DNA from: Saccharothrix luteola
Lineage (GTDB): Bacteria > Actinomycetota > Actinomycetes > Mycobacteriales > Pseudonocardiaceae
Length of the DNA: 64,000 bases
Assembly (NCBI RefSeq): GCF_020859565.1
Contig: NZ_JAJHUO010000002.1
Coordinates: 400,297 to 464,296, forward strand
Direction: 5' to 3'
A program made the translations under genes and the position numbers. This document shows, piece by piece, positions 46,783 through 56,450 of this stretch. Within the stretch, counting starts at the first letter, position 1. Each line of letters opens with the position of its first letter. The notes under the pieces are model-generated. The model saw nothing but the letters and a program-made list of their open reading frames with translations, was not told the origin of the DNA and made no database searches.

Positions 46783-49232
46783 GAGACCCCCCAGTACGTT
46801 TCCGCGATCACTTCGAGCACCCGGCCGCCGGGGGACTGCGCGCCCGGCACGGGCAACGCCTCGGTCAGTTCGACGCCGTCGGGGAACTTGGCCAGCAGCC
46901 GGGGCAGGCAGCGCAGGTGCAGGGCGTTGCCGAAGTCGACGTACTGCGGCTTGGCCGGGATCAGCATCCGTTCCAGGTGATCGGCGGACATCGACGCGGC
47001 GCGGGCGTCCACGAACACGTGCTCCGGCAGCCCGTGCCGGGCGCGCAACCGCACCACCGCCGGTGCGACCGCCTCGTCGGAGCCCAGCTCCGGGGGCGTG
47101 GAGAAGTCCCAAGTGCGGCGGGCCAACACCACGTCGCGGTAGCGCAGCCCTCCGCGGAGCACGACCTCGCCGTCGGCCTCGCTCGACCGCAGCGCGTCCA
47201 GGCGGACCCAGCCGCACGCCAGGTCCGAGTGCAGCGGGAGGTACCGGTCGGGCATCAGCAGCGGCAACAGGAAACCCGCGTACAGCACGTCCAGCGGCTC
47301 GCCCCGGTGCACCACCCTCACCTCGTCGGTCCGCGGGTCGTGCCGGACCTGGAGCTCGTCGGCGGGCAGGTCGGCCCACCGGGCGTCCTCGCCGACCTCG
47401 TGGGCGGCCAGCAGCGGGTGCAGGTTGGCGTTGAACCCGTGCAGCGGCCGGAACTGCGCGAACCGCTCGCCGAGCGTGCGCCGCAACTGCGCGGCCACCG
47501 CGTCCGCCGCGCCGGGCAACCGCCGCAGGAACCGGCTCAGGAACCTGCCGAAGCCGGGGTAGACGTGGTTGACCACCAGCCGCCCGTCCCGCGTCGGCTG
47601 GCCGAAGAACGCGTACGAACCGGGGCGGCGCACCCAGTCCGGCACGTGGTGGGCGGCTTCGTGCAGCAGGTCGTCCGACAGCACGCCGCCGTCCGCACGC
47701 GCCGCCTCCGCGATCTTCGCGCGGGACTCCATGAGCGCGACGATCCCCGGGTCGCGCGCGGACGCTTCGTCCGCGTCGTCCGGCGAGACGCTCGACAGGA
47801 ACACCGCGCACTCCGCCAGGGAGGCCGTGCCGCCGGGCCCGACCGCCTCGACGAACCGGTTGCGCACCAGCCTGCGCACCAGCAGCTGCTGGTCGAACAG
47901 GACCAGCAGCGGGGTGAGCCGAGTCAGCGTGCCGGTGCCGGTGGCGGGCGCCGGGACGGGCTCCGGGAGGAGGACGTCCTCCAGCACCGGCGCGATGCCG
48001 GTCAGGTCGACGCCGACCCGTTCGCCGAGTTCACGCCAGCCCGCGGCGAGCTCGGCGGTGGCGACGGCCCGCTCGGGCGGGTCCGCGGTGGCGAACGCGG
48101 CGGTGGTCGTCACCAGATGCGTCAGCCGGTCGGCCACGTCGTGCGCGCCCAGCTCGCGCAACCACGCGGCGATCGCCGTCGGCGCGTCCGGGTCCTGCGG
48201 GTGCACCGGCTCCACGGGCACCAGCAGGCCGATGTCGAGCATCCGCTCGACGTAGGCGCGGGCGGCGGTGGCCGCCTCGGGCGTGGACGCCCTGGCGGCC
48301 AGCGCCTCGGTCAGTTCGGCGGGCGTGAGGCCGTCGGGCCCGGCGTCGCGTACTGCGGCCACGAGGAAGCGCAACGGCCCGGTGGCCGCCACGTCCACCT
48401 GCTCCTCGCGCGTGATGTCGATCCGCGACGGCGGGGCGTCGGGAGCGGGGGCGATCGGGGCGTCGCGGCGGAACACCACGCGGCCGTCGCGTTCGCGCAC
48501 GCCGGGCGCGAGTCGGTGCGGCCGATCGCGGAAGGCGGCGACCAACCGGGTCAGCAGCAGGCGGTTCAGCTCGGTGTGCGCCACCGGTCGGGCCCGCGGC
48601 CAAGGCCCGTCGCCCCAGGAGCCCCAGCCGACGTGGGTGTACCAGGACAGCGGGCTGGTCTTGGACGTGGCGCGCAAGGCGTAGCGCAGCACCGTCGCCT
48701 CGACCTTGCGGGCCTTGCGGTCGGGCGTGCCGCCGCCGTCCGCCGTGCGGGTCAGGCCGTGCAGCAGGTCCGCGCCGGTCAACACCCCGGCCAGCCGCAC
48801 CGGCTCGGCCTCGCACACCCGCGCCAGCACGGCGCGTTCGGCGGCCAGTGCGTCCGGCCACGCGGCCAACGCCGCCTCCGTGGCGGAGTCGAGCGCGGCC
48901 CGGTCGTCCAACCAGCGCCCCACCAGCGGGATCCGCTCGGGCAGCGTGCCCAACCCGGCCAGCAGCGCGGGACGGGGCGAGCGGTCGTTGTGCACGTCGC
49001 GCCGCAGCGGCAGCACGACCCGGCGGTGGAACCCGGCCGGGTGGTCGCCCGCGCTGTCGTGCAACGCGTCGGCCACCTTCGGCGCGAGCTCGCGGATGCG
49101 GGAGTGCGCCGCGACCGCGGCGGCCATCGCGGTCCGGAAACCCGCGGCACCCGTCGGCGGCTCGGGGTGGGGCAGCGCCGCCACGCGGACCATCGCGTAC
49201 GGCGCCAACTCGGTGGTGATCACACCGGCCAT
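46779..49232 (-). CDS. Split LanB, glutamylation domain (tRNA-Glu-dependent dehydratase)
   Basis: The protein has 817 residues from the chosen start. It transfers glutamate from Glu-tRNA to Ser/Thr of the precursor; elimination is done by the separate fusion protein. The lantibiotic dehydratase N-terminal motif SKTSPLSWYTHVGWG lies near residue 185, and LHGFNANLHPLL and PAKPQYVDFGNALHLR follow. The C-terminal elimination domain of full NisB-type enzymes is absent, as in thiopeptide systems. An upstream in-frame ATG at 49295 exists, but the ATG at 49232 has GGAGG eight bases before it, and the longer form would run through the 12-bp hairpin. Confidence 0.92.
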   Translation of the reverse strand: MAGVITTELAPYAMVRVAALPHPEPPTGAAGFRTAMAAAVAAHSRIRELAPKVADALHDSAGDHPAGFHRRVVLPLRRDVHNDRSPRPALLAGLGTLPERIPLVGRWLDDRAALDSATEAALAAWPDALAAERAVLARVCEAEPVRLAGVLTGADLLHGLTRTADGGGTPDRKARKVEATVLRYALRATSKTSPLSWYTHVGWGSWGDGPWPRARPVAHTELNRLLLTRLVAAFRDRPHRLAPGVRERDGRVVFRRDAPIAPAPDAPPSRIDITREEQVDVAATGPLRFLVAAVRDAGPDGLTPAELTEALAARASTPEAATAARAYVERMLDIGLLVPVEPVHPQDPDAPTAIAAWLRELGAHDVADRLTHLVTTTAAFATADPPERAVATAELAAGWRELGERVGVDLTGIAPVLEDVLLPEPVPAPATGTGTLTRLTPLLVLFDQQLLVRRLVRNRFVEAVGPGGTASLAECAVFLSSVSPDDADEASARDPGIVALMESRAKIAEAARADGGVLSDDLLHEAAHHVPDWVRRPGSYAFFGQPTRDGRLVVNHVYPGFGRFLSRFLRRLPGAADAVAAQLRRTLGERFAQFRPLHGFNANLHPLLAAHEVGEDARWADLPADELQVRHDPRTDEVRVVHRGEPLDVLYAGFLLPLLMPDRYLPLHSDLACGWVRLDALRSSEADGEVVLRGGLRYRDVVLARRTWDFSTPPELGSDEAVAPAVVRLRARHGLPEHVFVDARAASMSADHLERMLIPAKPQYVDFGNALHLRCLPRLLAKFPDGVELTEALPVPGAQSPGGRVLEVIAETYWGVS

Positions 49233-49258
49233 GCGCGCAACCTCCGCGGGAGGGTGAT

Positions 49259-49284
49259 CGGGGGCGTCGGAACCGACGCCCCCG
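49259..49284 (-). terminator. Perfect 12-bp hairpin between precursor and LanB genes
   Basis: CGGGGGCGTCGG and CCGACGCCCCCG form a perfect 12-bp stem with a 2-base loop. It lies 65 bp after the precursor stop and 26 bp before the LanB start. There is no following U-run. In RiPP operons such a structure commonly limits read-through or protects the precursor mRNA 3' end, giving more precursor than enzyme. Confidence 0.75.
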
Positions 49285-49349
49285 ACGTGGGACATCGACG
49301 TGCCGCCACGAACGGTCCGCGTGGCGGGCGCGTCAGCTCACCGGATCGG

Positions 49350-49502
49350 CTACTTGGTCTTGGGCTCGAGGTGCGGCCTCGACGAGCAGCACGAGCAGGC
49401 CGTGGACGCGACCGGGTCGCCGTCCGTGAGCGCCGTGTCGGCGATGGTGGTCACGGCCAGTTCGTCCAGGACCAAGTCCTCGACATCGAAAGTCAGGTCC
49501 AA
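49350..49502 (-). CDS. RiPP precursor peptide (thiopeptide/azole type)
   Basis: This short gene encodes 50 residues from TTG at 49502, which has GGGAGGA five bases upstream; an in-frame ATG at 49517 would add five residues but has no ribosome site. The leader LTFDVEDLVLDELAVTT is acidic and matches the FDVEDLxxDEL pattern of thiopeptide precursors. The C-terminus reads STACSCCSSRPHLEPKTK: three Cys, four Ser and one Thr packed in ten residues, then a basic tail with no Cys or Ser. The modifiable part is expected to carry thiazoles from Cys and dehydroalanines from Ser. The cleavage site and fate of the tail are unknown. It is first in the operon. Confidence 0.85.
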   Translation of the reverse strand: MDLTFDVEDLVLDELAVTTIADTALTDGDPVASTACSCCSSRPHLEPKTK

Positions 49503-50032
49503 GGCGTCCTCCCTCATTCAGTTCCGGGTCGGGCATTGCAGCGCGACCTTAAGCAGATGGATCGGAGACCGACAAGACCCGCGAGCGCTATTCCAAACGA
49601 TTCGAGAAAGGGTGCACGCCGGTCATTCGGGTGAAGGCGATCGGTCCGGGCGGATGCCCCTATTCGGACCTCCGAAAGGTGTTCTCGGGGTAATTGCGTG
49701 CGATTGGCGGCGACGCGCCCGGGAACGGGTGTAGATTGCTCCCGGCACGGTTCAGCAGCCGTCGGGCGGCGGCGCCGTGGTCCGACTGGCCCATTCGCGG
49801 CATCCGCCATCCGTCGGTGATCGCCGGAACCGGGACTTCCCGGTCGGGGTGCGGGATTCCGAATGCACCGGAACCGCGGCGACCCGAAATGGGTGATGAC
49901 GACACCGTCGACGGTCCGATCACCTCGGCGCGGTGGTGAGTGTCATTCGGTAGTGGGTTATCCGGCGGTTATTCAACCGGTCGACCGCCGGGGCGGCGTG
50001 ATCATCCCGCAATGTGGACGAGAGTTTCGGCT
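49503..50032. other. Intergenic region upstream of the RiPP operon
   Basis: This is the longest gene-free stretch of the window. It must hold the RiPP promoter, reading leftward, but no convincing -35/-10 pair stands out. It holds a 7-bp inverted repeat ACCGGGA-CT-TCCCGGT at 49829-49844 and the xylanase terminator hairpin near its right end. Base composition is less GC-rich than the flanks. Short open frames here show no ribosome site or recognisable product. Confidence 0.5.
49962..49991 (-). terminator. Hairpin downstream of xylanase gene
   Basis: CCGGCGGT at 49962-49969 pairs with ACCGCCGG at 49984-49991, about 40 bp beyond the xylanase stop. It is a plausible terminator for that gene. Confidence 0.5.
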
Positions 50033-52271
<2,239 letters not shown>

Positions 52272-52304
52272 GGCGGAAGATGGGGACAACGGACACCTCG
52301 ATTG

Positions 52305-52351
52305 GATACGGTGGCGTAGCTTATCTGGCCGATAAGATACGACACCGTGTC
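52305..52351. promoter_or_regulatory. Long dyad operator between DUF418 and TetR genes
   Basis: Two 21-bp arms (52305-52325 and 52331-52351) are inverted repeats matching at 18 of 21 positions around a TGGCC centre, with a perfect inner core CTTATC-TGGCC-GATAAG. The dyad fills the middle of the 96-bp divergent intergenic region. It is the probable site of the TetR-family repressor. Confidence 0.8.
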
Positions 52352-52367
52352 TTGAAGCGGAAGTGAC

Positions 52368-52970
52368 ATGGAGAAAGCGGCTGCCAAGGCACCGGAACGA
52401 CGGCGTGGCGAGGCGCTGGTGCAGGCCATCCACGACGCCGCGCTCGCCGAACTCGCCGAGGTCGGGCTGGGCGGGCTGAGCATGGAGGGCATCGCGCGCC
52501 GGGCGTCCACCGCCAAGACCGTGCTCTACCGGCGCTGGGCGACACCGCACGAGCTGCTGGTCGACGCCGTGGCCCGGGCCCACCCGGTGGAGGTCCCGAC
52601 CCCCGAGGCGGACGACCTGCGCGCCGACCTGATCGCGGCGCTCACCGTGCTGACCGACTGGATGCGGACGCCGGCGGCCACCGCCGTGCTGGCGATCGTG
52701 TCCGAACGCCACCGCTACCCGGACCTCGCCGAATCCCTCTACCGCGACGTCTTCGACCCCAGGGGCGGCACGTTCACCACCACGGTCCTGCGCCACTACG
52801 CCGCCAACGGTCGCCTGGACCCCCGCCGGCTGACCCCGATCACCACCCAGATCGGCGAGGCGATGGTCTTCAAGCTGTCCATGGACCTGGGCCGCGTGCC
52901 GACACCGGACGAACTGGTCGCGATCGTGGACGAGGCCCTCCTCCCGGCCCTGGGCTTCCCACCCGCCTGA
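52368..52970 (+). CDS. TetR/AcrR-family transcriptional regulator
   Basis: The protein has 200 residues. The N-terminal helix-turn-helix shows LAEVGLGGLSMEGIARRASTAKTVLYRRW, and the C-terminal part is helical as in TetR ligand domains. It likely represses itself and the divergent DUF418 gene through the long dyad upstream. The inducing ligand is unknown. Its stop lies six bases from the convergent M20 amidohydrolase stop. Confidence 0.92.
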   Translation: MEKAAAKAPERRRGEALVQAIHDAALAELAEVGLGGLSMEGIARRASTAKTVLYRRWATPHELLVDAVARAHPVEVPTPEADDLRADLIAALTVLTDWMRTPAATAVLAIVSERHRYPDLAESLYRDVFDPRGGTFTTTVLRHYAANGRLDPRRLTPITTQIGEAMVFKLSMDLGRVPTPDELVAIVDEALLPALGFPPA

Positions 52971-52976
52971 CGGGTC

Positions 52977-54140
52977 TCACCGGCCGCTGCGCCGCAGCGC
53001 GAGTTCGGCGAGGACGGTGGCGCCGTCGGGCAGCAGCGCGTCGTCGAACCGGACGACGGGGGAGTGGTTGTCGGTGCCGTTGCCCGCGCCGAACGGGATG
53101 AACGCGCCGGGGACCTCTTGCAGGACGCGGGAGAAGTCCTCGGCGCCCGGCATCGAGTTCGCCAGCGGCCGGAAGCGGCCGTCGAAGACGTCGGCGATCG
53201 TGTCGGCGACGAACGCGGTCTCCCGCGCGTCGTTGACGGTCATCGGGTAGCCGTCGCGGTAGTCCACCTCGGCGCGCAGGCCGTGCGCCTGCGCGATCGA
53301 TCGCGCCAACGTGACGGCCGCGTCCTTGATCCTGGCCTTCGCCGGCGCGGAGAACGTCCGCACGGTCGCCTCGAACCGCGCGGTGTCGGGGATGACGTTG
53401 CGCCTGCTCCCGGCGTGGAACGACCCCACGGTCACCACCACGGGGTCGAAGACGTCGGCCTGGCGGGTCACCATGGCCTGCAACGCCGTGACGATCTCGC
53501 ACGCCACCGGGATCGGGTCCTGGGCGCGGTGCGGCCGGGCGCCGTGCCCGCCCGCGCCGACGACGGTGACGTCCAGCCCGTCGGAGGCCGCCATCGTGGT
53601 GCCCGGACGGGCGGAGAACACGCCGTGCGGCACGCCCGCGCCGAACACGTGCAACGCGTAGGCGGCGTCCGGCCGGCGACCCGCGACGTCCAGCACGCCC
53701 TCGGCGATCATCGCGGCCGACCCGTCCCACCCCTCCTCGCCGGGCTGGAACATGAATATGACGTCACCGGCCAACTCGTCCCGGCGCGCGGCGAGCAGGT
53801 GGGCGGCGCCGACCAGCATCGCGGTGTGCATGTCGTGGCCGCACGCGTGCATCACACCGTCCACACGGGACGCGTAGTCCAGCCCGGTGCGCTCCTGCAC
53901 GGGCAGCGCGTCCATGTCGGCGCGCAGCAGCACCACCGGTCCCGGCCGCGCGCCGCGCAGCACGCCGGTCACCGACGTCAACGACCGCCCCAGCGACAGC
54001 TCCAGCGGCAGGCCGTCGAGCGCGGCGAGCACCTTCTCCTGCGTGCGCGGTAAGTCCAGGCCGATCTCGGGCTCCGCGTGCAGCTGTCGCCGCAGTCGCA
54101 CCAGGTCGTCCATCAGGGCCGCGTTCTGGCTAGCCGACAT
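52977..54140 (-). CDS. M20-family amidohydrolase (hippurate/IAA-amino acid hydrolase-like)
   Basis: The protein has 387 residues. The start at MSASQNAALM follows GAGGAG; a longer upstream open frame lacks a ribosome site. Metal-binding motifs are present: RADMDALP, HACGHDMHTAML, QPGEEG, ALHVFG and a final NHSP. The enzyme should hydrolyse N-acyl amino acids in the cytoplasm using two metal ions. It is divergent from a double Lrp-type regulator, a common pairing for amino acid-related genes. Confidence 0.93.
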   Translation of the reverse strand: MSASQNAALMDDLVRLRRQLHAEPEIGLDLPRTQEKVLAALDGLPLELSLGRSLTSVTGVLRGARPGPVVLLRADMDALPVQERTGLDYASRVDGVMHACGHDMHTAMLVGAAHLLAARRDELAGDVIFMFQPGEEGWDGSAAMIAEGVLDVAGRRPDAAYALHVFGAGVPHGVFSARPGTTMAASDGLDVTVVGAGGHGARPHRAQDPIPVACEIVTALQAMVTRQADVFDPVVVTVGSFHAGSRRNVIPDTARFEATVRTFSAPAKARIKDAAVTLARSIAQAHGLRAEVDYRDGYPMTVNDARETAFVADTIADVFDGRFRPLANSMPGAEDFSRVLQEVPGAFIPFGAGNGTDNHSPVVRFDDALLPDGATVLAELALRRSGR

Positions 54141-54245
54141 GGGTGTCCTCTCCTCGGGTCGGTGGCGGGGCACTTGCCGAAGGATCACTTCGGGTGCCAC
54201 TCTCGACCCTCGAATCGTCAAGATCGCTCACAAGGATGGACTTTG
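54141..54245. promoter_or_regulatory. Divergent promoter region between amidohydrolase and Lrp-type gene
   Basis: This 105-bp gap must hold both promoters. A short inverted repeat GAAG-GATCA-CTTC is at 54179-54191. AAGGATGG precedes the GTG start of the regulator. No other clear motif is seen. Confidence 0.4.
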
Positions 54246-55256
54246 GTGCAGGATTCGTTCACATCCGACGAGACCGACCTCCGGCTCGTCCACGCCTTGC
54301 AAGCGGCACCGCGGGCGACGTGGCAGGAGGTCGGGCGCTCGCTCGGCATCGACCCGGTCACCGCCGCACGGCGGTGGCAAGGGCTCGCCGACGCCGGTCT
54401 CGCACGCGTCACCGCCTACCCCGAGGTGCGGTCGTGGGCCAAGGAGCACTGCAACGCGTTCATCGAGGTCGACATCGAACCGACGGCGCGCCCCCACGCG
54501 GTCGAGGTGCTGTCACGCCTACCGCAGATCGTCTCGATCTCGGTCATCAGCAGTGGGCGTGACCTGTTCCTCACCGTGCTGACCCCGGACCTCGCCAGCC
54601 TGTCGCACGTCGTGCTGCACCGGCTGCACGGCCTGCCGGGGCTGCGCCGGACGCGCACGCACACCGTCACCACCGTCTACGGCGAGGGCAACCGCTGGCG
54701 GCTCGGCGCGCTCGAGCCCCGGCAGCTCCCGGCGGGCCGTGCGACGGGCGGTGGTGCGGTCTGGAAACCGCACCACCGGGAGGTGCTGCGCGCGTTGGAC
54801 GACGGGCGCAGCCCCGCGGCCGAGATCGCGGCCCGGACCGGCCGGAGCGCGTCGACCGTGCGCCGGTGGTTGGGCGAGATGGTCGACGGCAGGTTGCTCT
54901 CACTGCGCTGCGAGGTCGCGCAGCCGATCACCGGCCGACCGATCGCGGCGACGTTCTGGGCCAGGGTGCCGCCGGACGAGCTGGACCGGACCGGGGCGGC
55001 GCTGACCGGGCTGCCGGAGGTCCGGCTCTGCGCGGCCGTCACGGGCGCGGACAACCTGGTGATGACGCTGTGGCTGCGTTCGCTGGGCGACATCCAGCGG
55101 TTCGAAGCGGAGCTCGCCCGGCGGTTGCCCGCGCTCACCCTCACCGACCGGGCCGTGACGTTGCGCGCGGTGAAGCGGATGGGCTGCCTGCTCGACGACG
55201 CGGGACGGATCACCGACGTGGTGCCCGTCGACCCGTGGGCCGTCCACGAAATGTGA
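54246..55256 (+). CDS. Double Lrp/AsnC-family transcriptional regulator
   Basis: The protein has 336 residues from GTG, which follows AAGGATGG. It carries two Lrp/AsnC units in tandem: a helix-turn-helix near residues 10-55 with a ligand domain to about 150, then a second helix-turn-helix near residues 180-225 (LRALDDGRSPAAEIAARTGRS) with its ligand domain (VTGADNLVMTLWLRS). Such double proteins behave like fused dimers. It probably controls the divergent amidohydrolase and perhaps the glycosyltransferase 13 bp downstream. Confidence 0.88.
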   Translation: MQDSFTSDETDLRLVHALQAAPRATWQEVGRSLGIDPVTAARRWQGLADAGLARVTAYPEVRSWAKEHCNAFIEVDIEPTARPHAVEVLSRLPQIVSISVISSGRDLFLTVLTPDLASLSHVVLHRLHGLPGLRRTRTHTVTTVYGEGNRWRLGALEPRQLPAGRATGGGAVWKPHHREVLRALDDGRSPAAEIAARTGRSASTVRRWLGEMVDGRLLSLRCEVAQPITGRPIAATFWARVPPDELDRTGAALTGLPEVRLCAAVTGADNLVMTLWLRSLGDIQRFEAELARRLPALTLTDRAVTLRAVKRMGCLLDDAGRITDVVPVDPWAVHEM

Positions 55257-55269
55257 AAGGCTCCGGGTC

Positions 55270-56259
55270 ATGCGCGTGCTCTTCGCCGGCCTCGCCTCCG
55301 TGGGCCACACCTACCCGATGATCCCGCTCGCGATCGCCGCCCGGGATGCCGGGCACGAGGTGCACTTCGCCGCCGGCGAGGGGGTGCACGCGCCGTTGGC
55401 CGCGAACGGGCTGCGGCCGTTCCGCCCCGCGGACGCGTTCTACGAGATGTACGCCGAGGACCTGGAGCCGGACCTGGCGCGCCTGGAGCCCGACCTCGTG
55501 GTGCACGGCTGGGGCGTGCCGGGTGCGGCGATCGCCGCGCGGCGGGCCGGGATCCCCGGTCTCTGGCACGGTTTCGGCCGCATGTTCCCCGACGGTATCG
55601 GCCTCGAACCGCCCACGAAGAGCGTGCCCGGACTGCCGCACGTGGACATCTGCCCGCCCTCGTTGCAGGACAAGGACTTCCTGGCGAACGAGGATCGGAT
55701 CGCGCTGCGCCCCGTCGCGTTCTCGGAGCCGGGCGCGCTGCCCGCCCGGGACGGTCGGCCGTTGGTCTACCTGACGCTCGGCACCGCCTTCGGCACGGCG
55801 GAGCTGTTGACCACGGCCATCAAGGCCCTCGCCGCGCTGGACGCCCGCGTGGTGGTCGCGACCGGTCGCGTGCGCACGGCGGAGCTCGGCGAGGTGCCGG
55901 ACAACGTCACCTTGCACGAGTGGGTGCCGCAAGCCGACCTGCTGCCGCACGTGGACGTCGTCGTGCACCACGGCGGCAGCGGCACCACGCTCGGTGCGCT
56001 CGCCGTCGGCGCGCCGCAGCTGATCCTGCCCCAGGGCGCCGACCAGTTCGCCAACGCCGACGCCGTGACCGCCGCGGGGGCCGGTGTGCGCCTGCTCCCG
56101 GACGAGGTGAGCGAGGAAGCCCTCGCCTCCGTCGTCCGGACCGTGTCGCGGCCCGGCGGGCACTCGGAAGCGGCCCGCGCGATCGCCGAGGAGATCGCCC
56201 GGATGCCCGGCCCGGACGACGTCGCGCGCCGACTCCCGGACTACGCCGGACGCGGCTGA
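55270..56259 (+). CDS. GT1-family glycosyltransferase (short MGT/erythromycin-type)
   Basis: The protein has 329 residues in the GT-B fold; most relatives are near 380-400, and the N-terminal acceptor half is the short part. The N-terminus MRVLFAGLASVGHTYPMIPLA has the catalytic His. The donor site reads HHGGSGTTLGAL ... ILPQGADQFANA, as in actinomycete natural-product glycosyltransferases. Substrate is unknown. It follows the Lrp-type gene by 13 bp and may be cotranscribed; its distance from the macrolide genes makes a role there doubtful. Confidence 0.88.
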   Translation: MRVLFAGLASVGHTYPMIPLAIAARDAGHEVHFAAGEGVHAPLAANGLRPFRPADAFYEMYAEDLEPDLARLEPDLVVHGWGVPGAAIAARRAGIPGLWHGFGRMFPDGIGLEPPTKSVPGLPHVDICPPSLQDKDFLANEDRIALRPVAFSEPGALPARDGRPLVYLTLGTAFGTAELLTTAIKALAALDARVVVATGRVRTAELGEVPDNVTLHEWVPQADLLPHVDVVVHHGGSGTTLGALAVGAPQLILPQGADQFANADAVTAAGAGVRLLPDEVSEEALASVVRTVSRPGGHSEAARAIAEEIARMPGPDDVARRLPDYAGRG

Positions 56260-56300
56260 ACCACCTCGTCGAGTCGACAACCGGCCCGGAGTCGTCGTGA

Positions 56301-56370
56301 CCCGGACCGGTGAACGGGCGAGGCGGTCCCGCCATGCTCACCCCGACCGGTAACCCGGACCGGTGAACGG
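56301..56370 (+). repeat. 17-bp direct repeat upstream of GH92 gene
   Basis: CCCGGACCGGTGAACGG occurs at 56301-56317 and 56354-56370, 53 bp apart. A third ACCGGT core is at 56345. The repeats lie just upstream of the first GH92-like codons and look like regulator sites. The second copy supplies the TGA at 56364 that interrupts the GH92 frame. Confidence 0.65.
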
Positions 56371-56450
56371 CGGCCAGGCGTTCCCACCGAGTTCACGTCG
56401 CCGAAACCACCGGCGGCCCGGCGGCGACCTACAGTCTCGCCATCCTCAAC

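Noticed and set aside
49293..49295. ATG at 49295 as the LanB start
   Set aside because: It has no ribosome site and would translate through the 12-bp hairpin; the ATG at 49232 has GGAGG at good spacing and gives the family N-terminus.
40657..49634. Long + strand frames across the RiPP operon
   Set aside because: Low-complexity Arg/Gly/Pro translations opposite clear LanB, YcaO and nitroreductase genes, with no ribosome sites.
49503..50032. Short frames of 70-120 codons in the RiPP/xylanase gap
   Set aside because: No ribosome site, coding bias or recognisable motif; treated as intergenic.
55270..56259. GT1 gene as a second sugar-attaching enzyme of the macrolide cluster
   Set aside because: It lies beyond the RiPP operon and several unrelated genes and sits in a likely operon with an Lrp-type regulator, so there is no support for the link.
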